Part shown: in pieces, positions 9,598-18,159 of the stretch
Layout: every line of letters starts with the position of its first letter
Position numbering within the stretch: the stretch's first letter is position 1
NCBI RefSeq assembly: GCF_000407545.1
Contig: NZ_ASWH01000002.1
Coordinates: 124,001-188,000 of the forward strand
Origin: Enterococcus gilvus ATCC BAA-350
GTDB lineage: Bacteria; Bacillota; Bacilli; Lactobacillales; Enterococcaceae
Reading direction: 5' to 3'
DNA: 64,000 bases
Notes under the pieces: model-generated
What the model saw: the letters and a program-made list of their open reading frames with translations, nothing else
Database searches by the model: none
What the model was told of the DNA's origin: nothing
Position numbers and translations under genes: made by a program

Positions 9598-9637
9598 TCC
9601 TACGTTCAAAGTATATTTTTTGAACGTAGGCCTTTTT
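9598..9637 (+). terminator. Rho-independent terminator of the esterase/IIA operon
   Basis: CCTACGTTCAAA (9599-9610) pairs with TTTGAACGTAGG. CC and a run of seven T follow. Confidence 0.88.
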
Positions 9638-9796
9638 TTAATTATTGATTTTCTTTTTTTTACACAATTTAGAAAAATTTGAAAAAACACGTTATTATCG
9701 AATTTTACTCATATTTTATTCACAATTAAGTCGAAATAAAGGCATTTTTCTTAATCCTTTTGTTTAATAAATGGTAGTTTAAAGCATATTAATAAA

Positions 9797-9812
9797 ATGG
9801 AAACGTTTTTTA
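9797..9812. promoter_or_regulatory. Possible CcpA cre-like site in the AT-rich gap before the surface protein gene
   Basis: ATGGAAACGTTTTTTA matches the catabolite-responsive element pattern WTGNAANCGNWNNCW except at one position. The rest of the gap (9638-9864) is very AT-rich, and I see no convincing -35/-10 pair in it. Confidence 0.3.
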
Positions 9813-9864
9813 TTTTTTTAATATATTTATAACTTTAGTTTTTTATACGAAGGGAGATTGAGAA

Positions 9865-12270
9865 ATGAAAAGAGATTATCGGAAATTAATGGATCAAAAA
9901 GCGCGAGCGAAGAGCAGATCGAGGAAATATATTTACGCAGGGACCACCGTGGCGACAGGGTTATTGTTAGGCTTGACCCCGATTGCAGTTGCGACACCTT
10001 TTTTTACTGTCCAATCAGGCGAAGTGCAAGCTGCAGTGATCGACGGGCAATTATTTAGTAATTTAACTTCATCAAATTCAAGTGGGACCACCAGTGCAGC
10101 ACCCTTTCCGCTGGCGAATGCTAATAGAAATGTCAATTTCACGATTTTGGGAAACAGCGGTATTGATGTGAGTGTCTTGCCAGGGACGAAAAGAGCGGTT
10201 CTTGCGATTCCTGAAGGCTTGCGAGGACGCGTTACTCCCAATGGCGCTGGAACCTTTTCGACAAGTATTTTACTTCCTGAAAATGGCTTAGTGCCGTTGA
10301 TCTCGATCGTGGATGGCGCAACGACGACTCTGATCAACGCAGTCGACGCGCTGATCAATGCGAATCCGGTACTGAATATTAATTTAGCCGAAGTCAATGA
10401 ACAGCTAAACTTATTGAGAAACTTAAGCATGATCAATTCTGCCGACGTGGCGCTTCAGCTTCAGGCACAAGGGGATCAATACATCTATGCAGATTTGGAT
10501 GGCGTATTGGAAACCATCATTCGCCAAAATCTGACCCAGATTTTAGATGATTTAAACAATGCGGTACAGGCGTTGAGTATCACTGGGTTAGGCTCAACTG
10601 CCTTAAATGTCACATCGAATACGGTCATCAAACCAGCATTCAATGTGACATTTGGGACGGCGCGGGCGCTCTTGAATGTGGGCTCGGCTCTGATTGGAGA
10701 CTTGGCGGATGCGAGTGTGTTAGGTGAAACGACCGTTACCTTACCTACAACGATCACAGATCCTTCGTACCAAGACCTTGTTTCACAAGGTGTAAACTTG
10801 GCGAACCCCTATGAAGCCGGTTTCTTAGCGACGATCGTGAAATCAAATGCGATCGCGATCAATATTGCTTCTGGAAATGATGGATACTCGCCAGTATTTT
10901 ATCAAGCGGCTGCCGTTACCGCGCCCTATGATGTGGCGGTAACAGGAAGTTCTACTACAGGTTACGAAGTCACAGGGTTTGCAGATCCTAATTCGACGGT
11001 ACGAATTTTTAAAGACAATGTGCAGATCGGTGAAGGTCAAACAGATGCTACAGGAAAATTCACGATTTCTGTTTCAGCAGATGATGTTGATGCACTCGAT
11101 GAAATCGAACTGATCGCTTACGATCAAAACAATATCCCTAGTCTGCCAACGCCAGCAATCATCCCAGATGACGATGAATCCGATGCCGACGCTGATGCCG
11201 ATGCTGACGCGGATGCGGATGCCGACGCTGATGCCGACGCGGATGCGGATGCCGACGCGGATGCGGATGCCGATGCCGACGCTGATGCTGATTCGGATGC
11301 CGACGCTGATGCTGATTCGGATGCCGACGCCGATGCAGATGCCGATGCAGATGCAGATGCCGATTCGGATGCTGACGCGGACGCGGATGCGGATGCCGAT
11401 GCCGACGCCGACGCAGATGCCGATTCAGATGCTGATGCTGATGCTGACGCGGATGCCGACGCCGATGCTGACGCCGATGCTGATGCTGACGCAGATGCGG
11501 ATTCCGATGCTGACGCGGACGCTGACGCCGATGCCGATGCTGACTCCGATGCCGATGCTGATGCCGATGCGGATGCCGACGCGGATGCCGATGCCGACGC
11601 TGATTCTGATGCGGATGCTGACTCCGATGCCGATGCTGATGCCGACGCGGATGCCGACGCGGATGCCGATGCGGATGCTGACGCGGATGCCGATGCGGAT
11701 GCCGATGCGGATGCTGACGCGGATGCCGACGCGGATGCCGATGCGGATGCTGACGCTGACGCTGACGCGGATGCCGATTCCGATGCCGACGCCGATGCCG
11801 ATGCAGATGCCGATTCCGACGCCGATGCTGATGCCGATGCCGACGCCGACGCCGACGCCGATGCTGATGCCGATGCTGATGCCGATGCCGACGCTGATGC
11901 CGATGCAGATGCCGACGCGGATGCCGATGCTGACTCCGATGCTGATGCCGACGCTGATTCTGATTTGGAATTAGATGAGGATGATGATCAGGACGATGGA
12001 GCTCTACCAATTGGGGAATCTGATGGAACACCACCATCGAATCCAGGAAGTGGTCTAGATCCAGCAGGTAGCGGAAGTGCGATCAGCAGCGGACATTCTG
12101 GTGGCTCTGGCTATACTGGAAGTGCAGGTTCCGGCTATACGGGCAGTGCCAAACAATACCCGGCGACCGGTGATGAATTGAGCGGCGGGTTAACGATTTT
12201 AGGTTCCATTGCCGCCTTTGTTTCAGGATTGGGTATTTGGAAATTAAAAAGAACAAAAAAAGAAGAGTAG
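9865..12270 (+). CDS. Wall-anchored Asp-Ala repeat surface protein (putative adhesin)
   Basis: This 801-residue secreted protein starts with a basic N-terminus and a long hydrophobic signal ([19 protein letters not shown], then cleavage near VQA). Residues about 45-350 form a predicted adhesive region. About 355-430 resemble a bacterial Ig-like domain ([27 protein letters not shown]). Residues 439-700 are an almost pure Asp-Ala/Asp-Ser dipeptide stalk. A Gly/Ser-rich linker with GSGYTGSA repeats leads to YPATG (765-769), a hydrophobic helix and the basic tail KLKRTKKEE, which is a sortase sorting signal. The stalk resembles the Ser-Asp stalk of staphylococcal Clf/Sdr proteins, with Ala replacing most Ser. 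The ligand is unknown. The sorting motif has Tyr in place of the usual Leu. Confidence 0.85.
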   Translation: MKRDYRKLMDQKARAKSRSRKYIYAGTTVATGLLLGLTPIAVATPFFTVQSGEVQAAVIDGQLFSNLTSSNSSGTTSAAPFPLANANRNVNFTILGNSGIDVSVLPGTKRAVLAIPEGLRGRVTPNGAGTFSTSILLPENGLVPLISIVDGATTTLINAVDALINANPVLNINLAEVNEQLNLLRNLSMINSADVALQLQAQGDQYIYADLDGVLETIIRQNLTQILDDLNNAVQALSITGLGSTALNVTSNTVIKPAFNVTFGTARALLNVGSALIGDLADASVLGETTVTLPTTITDPSYQDLVSQGVNLANPYEAGFLATIVKSNAIAINIASGNDGYSPVFYQAAAVTAPYDVAVTGSSTTGYEVTGFADPNSTVRIFKDNVQIGEGQTDATGKFTISVSADDVDALDEIELIAYDQNNIPSLPTPAIIPDDDESDADADADADADADADADADADADADADADADADADADSDADADADSDADADADADADADADSDADADADADADADADADADSDADADADADADADADADADADADADSDADADADADADADSDADADADADADADADADADSDADADSDADADADADADADADADADADADADADADADADADADADADADADADADADSDADADADADADSDADADADADADADADADADADADADADADADADADADADSDADADADSDLELDEDDDQDDGALPIGESDGTPPSNPGSGLDPAGSGSAISSGHSGGSGYTGSAGSGYTGSAKQYPATGDELSGGLTILGSIAAFVSGLGIWKLKRTKKEE
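11179..11964 (+). repeat. Hexanucleotide-type coding repeat, GAy-GCn (Asp-Ala) with scattered Asp-Ser
   Basis: About 131 consecutive Asp-Ala or Asp-Ser dipeptides are encoded by a degenerate 6-bp unit, mostly GAT or GAC plus GCC, GCT, GCG or GCA. Ser codons (TCC, TCT, TCG, TCA) replace Ala at irregular intervals. Codon choice varies from unit to unit, and longer blocks such as GATGCCGACGCGGATGCG recur. The region is therefore expected to vary in length between strains by slippage or recombination. All three forward frames and one reverse frame stay open through it, which is an artefact of the repeat. Confidence 0.95.
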
Positions 12271-12275
12271 AAAAA

Positions 12276-12313
12276 ATGGATTGATGAAGAGCAGGTCTCT
12301 TCATCGATTCTTT
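12276..12313 (+). terminator. Weak hairpin after the surface protein gene
   Basis: TTGATGAAGAG pairs with CTCTTCATCGA over at least eight bases. Only a short T-rich stretch follows, so termination may be partial and the next gene may receive read-through. Confidence 0.4.
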
Positions 12314-12326
12314 ATGGGGTGATAGG

Positions 12327-13997
12327 ATGGCTGTTCAAACGAGTCAACATCAACTAAAAGAAGTCGAGGATTATCTTGCTGGTCTACGGTCAGAAAACCT
12401 GCAACCGTCCATTATTCTTAGTGTCGGAAATTTTACGGAACGGGGACAGGTGAGTGAATTCTATGGTGATACGTATGAAGCCGCTTGGACAAGCTTTCTA
12501 TCACATTATAGTAAAAACAGGTTAGATTCAGCGAGCTATTTTCGGATCGACATCGTTACAGAAGAGGAACCGATCGCGTACTCGCAATTAAACGAACAAA
12601 TTTCTTCTATAAAAAGAAACAATTATGGTGATTTCAACTTTCGTTGGGAACAGGCGGGTCATTATAGCTTTTTAATGGAAGAGATGGTTGGAAATGCACT
12701 TTTGAAACCGAGTAAAGACCATAGAGTCGGCTATAATCTGCCTGAATTAACGATCAATGAACAAAATTTCCGCGGGTATATGAAACGAAAATACAAACGA
12801 TCAAATGCTCAAACAAAGGAATTGGAGCGAGCAGCTATTTTCCTCTTCAAAACGAAGGCTTTCTATTTCGAAGAGGGAAACGTTTACCCGCTGACGGACT
12901 ATGGCAATGGCAATCGGGTGCGTGAGGTGACGGCTTCAAATTTAAATAAAATAACAGATTCAGTCATTGAAAAAGGCTCCGAGTATTTGGAAAAGCAACT
13001 GATGTCTACAGGACAATTTATTTACGGGTATTATCCTTGCTACGATCAACGAATCAAAGGCTATAATTCGGTGCGGCATTTCTCCTCCCTTTATGCATTG
13101 GCTGAGGCCGCTGAGTACAAATCGGATCAAGCGTTATGCGCAAAAATAGAACAGGGAATCCATTGGGGCATCACCCATCTGACTTCTACCGTTGACGGCT
13201 ATACTCTGGTCATGGAGCCCTTGAGTAAAACCGTCGAATACAAGCTTGGCGCTCAAGCGACGGCGATTTTGGCAATTGCTAAATACACAGAGGTGACGGG
13301 CGATTCGCAGTTTCATTCCTTTTTACAAAAATTGATCGTTTCTGTTAAAGAAAAATTCATTACCGCCCAAAATCGCACGATCCATGTGCTGGATGAAGCA
13401 TTGGAAATTAAAGAAGCGTTTCGCATCGTGTATTATGATGGGGAGATTCTTTTTGCACTGCTGCGGGCGTATGGGATTTTTAAAGAAGCGAGGATCATGC
13501 ATATTTGTGAGGATCTGATGGCTGCCTTTATCGCGAATGACTATCAAAAATACCACGATCATTGGCTGAGTTACGCAACGAATGAGTTGTTGCGATTCAA
13601 GGAAAAGAAAGAGTATTACCAATTTGGATTGGATAATGCACTTGGCAACCTTCGCTTCATCGACAGGCGCGACACCGCTTATCCGACGATGCTAGAGCTG
13701 CTAGTGGCTGCTTCAAAAATGATGGATAAGTTAGCCGAAAGCGACATGAAACATACGCTTTTTCAAGAGGAAAAAGACTTTGTTGAAGTGAAGGATCGGA
13801 TCAATGGAGTCATGGTAAAACGCGTTCGACACGAATTGACAACAGGCGTCATGTTCCCTGAATTTGCTCAATTTTTCAAAGAACCAGCGACGATCAATTA
13901 TGGCTTTTTTGCCCGACATGACCGCTTTCGAATGCGGATCGACGACGCGGAGCATTTCTTATCTGGTTTGATAAACTACCGTCTGCACACGAATTAG
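12327..13997 (+). CDS. Unrecognised 556-residue cytoplasmic protein, possibly alpha/alpha-barrel
   Basis: I do not recognise this family with certainty. There is no signal peptide or membrane segment. From about residue 205 to the end, the protein is a series of amphipathic helix pairs broken by short aromatic loops (YYPCYDQRIKGYNSVRH, KTVEYKLGAQATAILAIAKY, RIVYYDGEILFALLRAYG, DNALGNLRFIDRRDTAYP). This suggests an alpha/alpha toroid such as those of six-hairpin glycosidases and sugar epimerases. A conserved-looking RMRIDDAEH motif is near the C-terminus. The first 200 residues look like a separate alpha/beta domain. The gene follows the surface-protein gene by 56 bases and precedes a small membrane-protein gene by 10. 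A role in surface glycan or surface-protein modification is only a guess from context. Confidence 0.5.
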   Translation: MAVQTSQHQLKEVEDYLAGLRSENLQPSIILSVGNFTERGQVSEFYGDTYEAAWTSFLSHYSKNRLDSASYFRIDIVTEEEPIAYSQLNEQISSIKRNNYGDFNFRWEQAGHYSFLMEEMVGNALLKPSKDHRVGYNLPELTINEQNFRGYMKRKYKRSNAQTKELERAAIFLFKTKAFYFEEGNVYPLTDYGNGNRVREVTASNLNKITDSVIEKGSEYLEKQLMSTGQFIYGYYPCYDQRIKGYNSVRHFSSLYALAEAAEYKSDQALCAKIEQGIHWGITHLTSTVDGYTLVMEPLSKTVEYKLGAQATAILAIAKYTEVTGDSQFHSFLQKLIVSVKEKFITAQNRTIHVLDEALEIKEAFRIVYYDGEILFALLRAYGIFKEARIMHICEDLMAAFIANDYQKYHDHWLSYATNELLRFKEKKEYYQFGLDNALGNLRFIDRRDTAYPTMLELLVAASKMMDKLAESDMKHTLFQEEKDFVEVKDRINGVMVKRVRHELTTGVMFPEFAQFFKEPATINYGFFARHDRFRMRIDDAEHFLSGLINYRLHTN

Positions 13998-14007
13998 GAG
14001 GGATCAT

Positions 14008-14250
14008 ATGGTAGGGTTTATTCGATTTATCGCGTTAGTAATGATCGGTGTGGCTTATGCGGTCACACATAGTCGAAGAAAGAAAACGCACAAACAAGCA
14101 AACGAAGCTGTCCACGAGCTTAAAAATTACAAAAAGAACGAAGAAGGTCTGTATCCTTGGGAAGAAGACATCGATGATTCCCCCGCGCGAATCCCTGATG
14201 ATGCCAAGCGATACATCAACAAGGCGCGACTCAAACGTGGAAGATGGTAA
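14008..14250 (+). CDS. Small membrane-anchored protein, 80 residues
   Basis: A hydrophobic N-terminal helix (FIRFIALVMIGVAYAVTH) is followed by a strongly basic stop-transfer stretch (SRRKKTHK) and a charged cytoplasmic tail ending in basic residues. The predicted topology is a single-pass protein with the tail inside. The ATG has an excellent GGAGG seven bases upstream, overlapping the end of the preceding gene region. It is the second gene of a short unit with the 556-residue protein and is followed by a terminator. No function is recognised. Confidence 0.65.
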   Translation: MVGFIRFIALVMIGVAYAVTHSRRKKTHKQANEAVHELKNYKKNEEGLYPWEEDIDDSPARIPDDAKRYINKARLKRGRW

Positions 14251-14263
14251 GAACAAGGTAATA

Positions 14264-14303
14264 ATAAAAAAACAGTTCGATAAAAGTCGAGCTGTTTTTT
14301 TAT
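14264..14303. terminator. Bidirectional terminator between convergent genes
   Basis: AAAAACAG-TTCG and CGA-CTGTTTTT form the stem, flanked by A-run and T-run. It can therefore end both the small membrane-protein gene and the convergent ZIP-like gene. Confidence 0.75.
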
Positions 14304-14323
14304 GGGAAATAATGATTATTTTT

Positions 14324-15067
14324 TTAGATAAACACAAAAAGTACCCCTGAAACGATCGTTGCCGCTAAAAAGGCTTTGATACTTCCTTCGTCACCATCCG
14401 GCAGCTCGAATTTGATGATGTTCATTAGCATCGCTCCAGTGATAAAGGCCTCGATGGAAACCAATAGGAAATAGGGGAGCGGCAGCAGGATAGAGAGCAG
14501 GGCGCCAAGTAAAATGCTAACAGATAACATAAGACGCCCTTTTTTCTGATAAATTTTTCCATGATGATGCGCCAAGGACCAATCGTTCATTAGAAAATGC
14601 AGGCCAAAGGCGATGAAATACGTCAGGACGTAAAAGCGCTCGGAAAAGGTATTTGCGATAACAAGGTACCCGATCATCACATTGTACACCGCATAAAATG
14701 AAACGTCAGACCAGAAGTAGGCAACTTCAGCGCTGGTGAGGTCCTTTTTCTCCACGATGTGAAAGTTTCGTTCGTCCAGCTTATCCATGACATGGGCAAC
14801 GACCAGTCCAAGAAGAACGATGCCATAAATGGCGTGGGTCGCATGAACACCGTCTTCCCAGCCGAAAGAATCGATCAGCACGCCTTGTGAGTACGCGAGC
14901 TGCGGCAGTAAATGCAGAATGGCGTAAGACACGCCCACCCCTGCAGCAACAGACATCATCACTTCTACGTTGACTTTTTCCAGTAAAAAAAAGCGTGATG
15001 CCAGATGAATCGTGATAAAACCTATAATAACCGCAAAATTAGCGATATTTTCTTGTAGAATCGGCAT
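14324..15067 (-). CDS. ZIP-like polytopic membrane protein of unknown function
   Basis: This 247-residue protein has about seven or eight hydrophobic spans. The fold pattern recalls ZIP metal transporters: a span with VSYAILHLLPQL carrying a polar His, histidines in the loop after NDWSLAHHHGK, and a late span EAFITGAMLMNIIKFELPD that resembles the last ZIP helices. The canonical HSxxEG metal site of ZIP family members is not visible, so transport of zinc or another metal is unproven. The ATG follows GGAG. The gene is single and convergent with its left neighbour. Its right neighbour is a divergent P-type cation ATPase gene, so a link through ion homeostasis is possible. Confidence 0.5.
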   Translation of the reverse strand: MPILQENIANFAVIIGFITIHLASRFFLLEKVNVEVMMSVAAGVGVSYAILHLLPQLAYSQGVLIDSFGWEDGVHATHAIYGIVLLGLVVAHVMDKLDERNFHIVEKKDLTSAEVAYFWSDVSFYAVYNVMIGYLVIANTFSERFYVLTYFIAFGLHFLMNDWSLAHHHGKIYQKKGRLMLSVSILLGALLSILLPLPYFLLVSIEAFITGAMLMNIIKFELPDGDEGSIKAFLAATIVSGVLFVFI

Positions 15068-15283
15068 GGATCAAGTTCTCCTTTTTAGTGTACGTCTCTT
15101 AAGTATACGGGAAAACCGCGCGGAACCGCAATTTTGACACTCAATAAAGGCCTTTAGACAGAGAAATAGCCACGAGGATTTTTTATTTTCTGAAGGACAC
15201 CCCTTGCCTTCTTTTGAAAAGTGTGACAGAATACAAATTATTAAAATATTTGACGACGCTATTGTTCGCCGGAACAGTAGGAT

Positions 15284-15339
15284 AAAAAGTCAGCCAAACG
15301 AACCGTAGGCTTTAATGGTTCGTTTGACTGACTTTTTTT
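15284..15339 (+). promoter_or_regulatory. Orphan intrinsic-terminator hairpin in the leader of the P-type ATPase gene
   Basis: AAAGTCAG-CCAAACGAACC (15286-15304) pairs with GGTTCGTTTG-ACTGACTTT, and a T-run ends at 15339. The hairpin ends nine bases before the GGGAGGG ribosome site of the ATPase gene. The gene upstream is on the other strand, so the hairpin has no obvious transcript to end except the ATPase leader itself. It looks like a conditional attenuator. I could not match the sequence before it (15170-15280) to any riboswitch class I know. Confidence 0.6.
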
Positions 15340-15361
15340 GTTTATTTGGGAGGGATTAGGC

Positions 15362-17941
15362 ATGCAAAAGAAACTGATTGAAACAGAGAAGCAACAGGGA
15401 AAAGGACTCACACAACAAGAAGCTGCGGAGCGGTTGGAAAGATATGGACCTAACACGATCGAACAGGGAAAAAAGAACGGGTTTTGGACCTATTTGTTGT
15501 CTGCGCTGAAGGATATCACGATCATTATTTTAGTGATCGCGACGGTTCTTTCGATCTATGTCGCGTTGAAAAATCATCCTGACAATTTTTCTGAACCCAT
15601 CGTGATTTTCGGGATCGTTCTCTTGAATCTGTTCTTGTCTATTCGCCAGCAAAAGAAAGCAGAAAAATCGATGGATGAGTTGAAACGCTTCAGCATTCCT
15701 AAAACAAAAGTTTATCGCGATGGGCAATTGACAGTCATTCAAAGTACAGAAGTGGTGCCTGGAGATCGCCTGCTGCTTGAGCTGGGGGATCGTGTCTCGG
15801 CGGATGCCACCTTGATCACTAGTAAAAATTTATTGATCGATGAATCTTTTTTAACCGGTGAAAGTGAACCAAGTGAGAAAGAGGCAGATTATCAACCGGA
15901 TGCGGCAGATACCATCGGAGATCTAAAAAATAGCGTCTTTTCCGGGGCGTTGGTGGTAAGTGGTCGAGGCGAAGCCATCGTTGAGGCGACAGGATTGGCG
16001 ACGGAAATCGGAAAAATCTCGGATTTACTGACAGAAGAGCAGCCGGTGCAAGCCCCTTTACAAGTGAAAATGCAAAAACTCGGCAAAGTGCTGGGCGGCG
16101 TTGCGATCGGTGCGGCAGTGCTTGCGATCCTGATTGGCCTGATCAGAGGCTATTCGCTTGAGATTGCCATCATGACAGCAATCTCGATGGCGGTGGCGGC
16201 GATTCCTGAAGTGCTGCCGGTCGTGGTCACGATCTCGCTGTCTTTTGGTATTCGAAACATGGCGAAAAAGAACACGATCATCCGAACGCCAGCAGCGGTG
16301 GAAACGATTGGGAACGTCTCGGTGATTTGTTCGGATAAGACTGGGACCATCACGGAAAATCAGATGACGGTCAAAAAGGTGGTTCCAGTTTTAACAGAAC
16401 AGACCTCGGGAGCTAAAGAGGCGCTGCTGCTGCACTTTTATTTAGCCAGCAACCTCTCTGAAGAACAGGGAAGCCACGGAAACCCAACAGAGCAAGCCAT
16501 TAAACAAGCAGCCGAAACACACTTTGGCGGAGAAAAGCTGAACACATTGTTGAGGCAATACGAAAGGATCGACGAACTTCCTTTTGATTCAAAACGAAAG
16601 AAAATGACGGTTCTTTATAAAAAAGGAGACTCTTATCTGTCCATTACAAAAGGGGCATTTGACCGTTTGCCTATTCAAGAGGCGCGGGCAGATTTTCAAG
16701 AGTGTCACGATGACCTCGCCGCGCAAGCGTACCGGGTCTTAGGCGTTGCGGTGAAGGAATACGAGGAATTGCCGACTCAAATTACCAGTGAAGAATTGGA
16801 AACAGAGCTGCACTTTTTAGGCTTTATCGGAATCATCGACCCTGCACGAAAAGAAAGCTATCAAGCGGTTCAAATCGCGAAAAAGGCTGGGATTCGCCCC
16901 GTCATGATCACGGGAGATCACTTGCTTACAGCGAAAAAAATCGCCGCCGATGTCGGGATTTTGGAACCGGGAAAAAAAGCGATGACAGGTGCCGAATTAG
17001 GAAAACTATCCGAGGGGGATTTGGCAGAAGTGATCGGGGAATACCGGGTGTTTGCCCGAACCTCACCAGAAGATAAGATACGCATCGTGAAGGCCTTGCA
17101 GGCGAATGGCGAGACGGTCGCCATGACAGGTGACGGGGTCAATGACGCTCCCGCGTTGAAGGCGTCCGATGTCGGGATCGCAATGGGCGGCGGAACAGAA
17201 GTTGCCAAGGAAGCCTCCGATATGGTGCTGCTAGACGATAATTTTGCGACGATCGTTGAGGCGGTAAAAGAAGGCCGACGCGTGTATGCCAATATTCGGA
17301 AATCGTTGTATGCCATGCTTGGCTGCAATATTTCTGCCCTGACGATCGTGTTGATCTCGTTGATAATGGGTCTAGGAGCTCCTGTTACAGCGATTCAATT
17401 ATTGATTATAAAAGTCGTCGCGGATGGCATCCCCGGTTTTAGTTTATCAGTGGAGCCAGCAGAAAAAGATGTGATGCGCCAGCAGACAGTCGACCGAAAT
17501 GCCAGCATTTTCGACAATGGGTTATTGAACAAAATCATAGAAATCTCAATCGTCTTTACCGCGGTGACCCTGCTGACGATTTTCGTTGGGCACACCGCAG
17601 CCTTCAATCACGAACTGCCGAATGGTGAACAAGCGACCACGATGACCTTTCTCGTGATGGGCTTGACCACAATCGTGCATATGTACAATTGCCGCAGCCA
17701 TGAATCGATCTTCAAGCTGGACTTAGCAGGAAATAAATTGTTAGTAGGAACGACCTTACTCGGTGGAGCTGTGCTTATTTTAGCAGCGACGCTTCCACAA
17801 ACAGCGAACATTCTTGGATTGACCGCACTGCAGCCCACTCAATGGCTCTTTGTTTTAGGACTGTCGTTTATCCCGCTAGTGTATGTTGAATTAAAGAAGA
17901 CGTTGAACCTGTTTGATTATCGAGTAAAACGCCGCGCGTAA
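15362..17941 (+). CDS. P-type cation-transporting ATPase (P2-type, calcium-pump-like)
   Basis: This 859-residue membrane pump has an N-terminal cation-ATPase segment (LTQQEAAERLERYGPNTI), the TGES actuator motif (165-168) and the phosphorylated Asp325 in CSDKTGT. The hinge motif TGDGVND lies near residues 589-595, and the C-terminal transport helices follow. The ion-binding helix 4 reads AIPEVLPVVVT, where calcium pumps have PEGLP. The family is Ca2+/Mn2+ P2A-like. The substrate ion is inferred, not proved, and the Val substitution makes it less certain. A TTG at 15338 is in frame but precedes the GGGAGGG ribosome site, so the ATG at 15362 is chosen. A terminator-like hairpin in the leader suggests attenuation control. 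Confidence 0.85.
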   Translation: MQKKLIETEKQQGKGLTQQEAAERLERYGPNTIEQGKKNGFWTYLLSALKDITIIILVIATVLSIYVALKNHPDNFSEPIVIFGIVLLNLFLSIRQQKKAEKSMDELKRFSIPKTKVYRDGQLTVIQSTEVVPGDRLLLELGDRVSADATLITSKNLLIDESFLTGESEPSEKEADYQPDAADTIGDLKNSVFSGALVVSGRGEAIVEATGLATEIGKISDLLTEEQPVQAPLQVKMQKLGKVLGGVAIGAAVLAILIGLIRGYSLEIAIMTAISMAVAAIPEVLPVVVTISLSFGIRNMAKKNTIIRTPAAVETIGNVSVICSDKTGTITENQMTVKKVVPVLTEQTSGAKEALLLHFYLASNLSEEQGSHGNPTEQAIKQAAETHFGGEKLNTLLRQYERIDELPFDSKRKKMTVLYKKGDSYLSITKGAFDRLPIQEARADFQECHDDLAAQAYRVLGVAVKEYEELPTQITSEELETELHFLGFIGIIDPARKESYQAVQIAKKAGIRPVMITGDHLLTAKKIAADVGILEPGKKAMTGAELGKLSEGDLAEVIGEYRVFARTSPEDKIRIVKALQANGETVAMTGDGVNDAPALKASDVGIAMGGGTEVAKEASDMVLLDDNFATIVEAVKEGRRVYANIRKSLYAMLGCNISALTIVLISLIMGLGAPVTAIQLLIIKVVADGIPGFSLSVEPAEKDVMRQQTVDRNASIFDNGLLNKIIEISIVFTAVTLLTIFVGHTAAFNHELPNGEQATTMTFLVMGLTTIVHMYNCRSHESIFKLDLAGNKLLVGTTLLGGAVLILAATLPQTANILGLTALQPTQWLFVLGLSFIPLVYVELKKTLNLFDYRVKRRA

Positions 17942-17949
17942 AAACAATT

Positions 17950-18084
17950 GTGATACTTTACAAATCGATTCTATCGTTATGTAATAAAAGTGAGGACAAT
18001 AGTCGTTTGGGTATTGAGGATGAGGTGAAGGAAGAATTCGAGCTTTTTCTAAAACAAGCAGTCGAAAAAAACTTTCTATTTTAA
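17950..18084 (+). other. Short open fragment (44 codons), possible gene remnant
   Basis: From GTG 17950 to TAA 18082 an open stretch encodes a peptide ending IEDEVKEEFELFLKQAVEKN plus FLF. The last 30 residues have the look of real protein: charged, amphipathic, helical. There is no ribosome site before the GTG, and the first part is not protein-like. It may be the decayed 3' end of a lost gene or simply chance. No family is recognised. Confidence 0.25.
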
Positions 18085-18099
18085 AGGATTAATAAAATA

Positions 18100-18137
18100 G
18101 AAGAACCGTTGGAAAATTTTTCCAACGGTTCTTCTTG
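18100..18137. terminator. Strong bidirectional terminator
   Basis: AAGAACCGTTGGAAAA pairs with TTTTCCAACGGTTCTT, a perfect 16-bp stem. It can end rightward transcripts from the ATPase and leftward transcripts from the DeoR gene. Confidence 0.85.
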
Positions 18138-18159
18138 ATGTGTGCAAACGTAAACTAGT

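Noticed and set aside
9933..10436. 167-codon minus-strand frame within the surface protein gene
   Set aside because: It is antisense to a clear secreted protein and lacks domain features or initiation signals.
11159..12037. Long open frames on both strands through the Asp-Ala repeat (268 codons forward, 292 codons reverse)
   Set aside because: They arise because a 6-bp repeat without stop codons stays open in several frames. The products are monotonous Met-Pro-Thr-Arg or Arg-His-Pro-Gln strings with no ribosome site.
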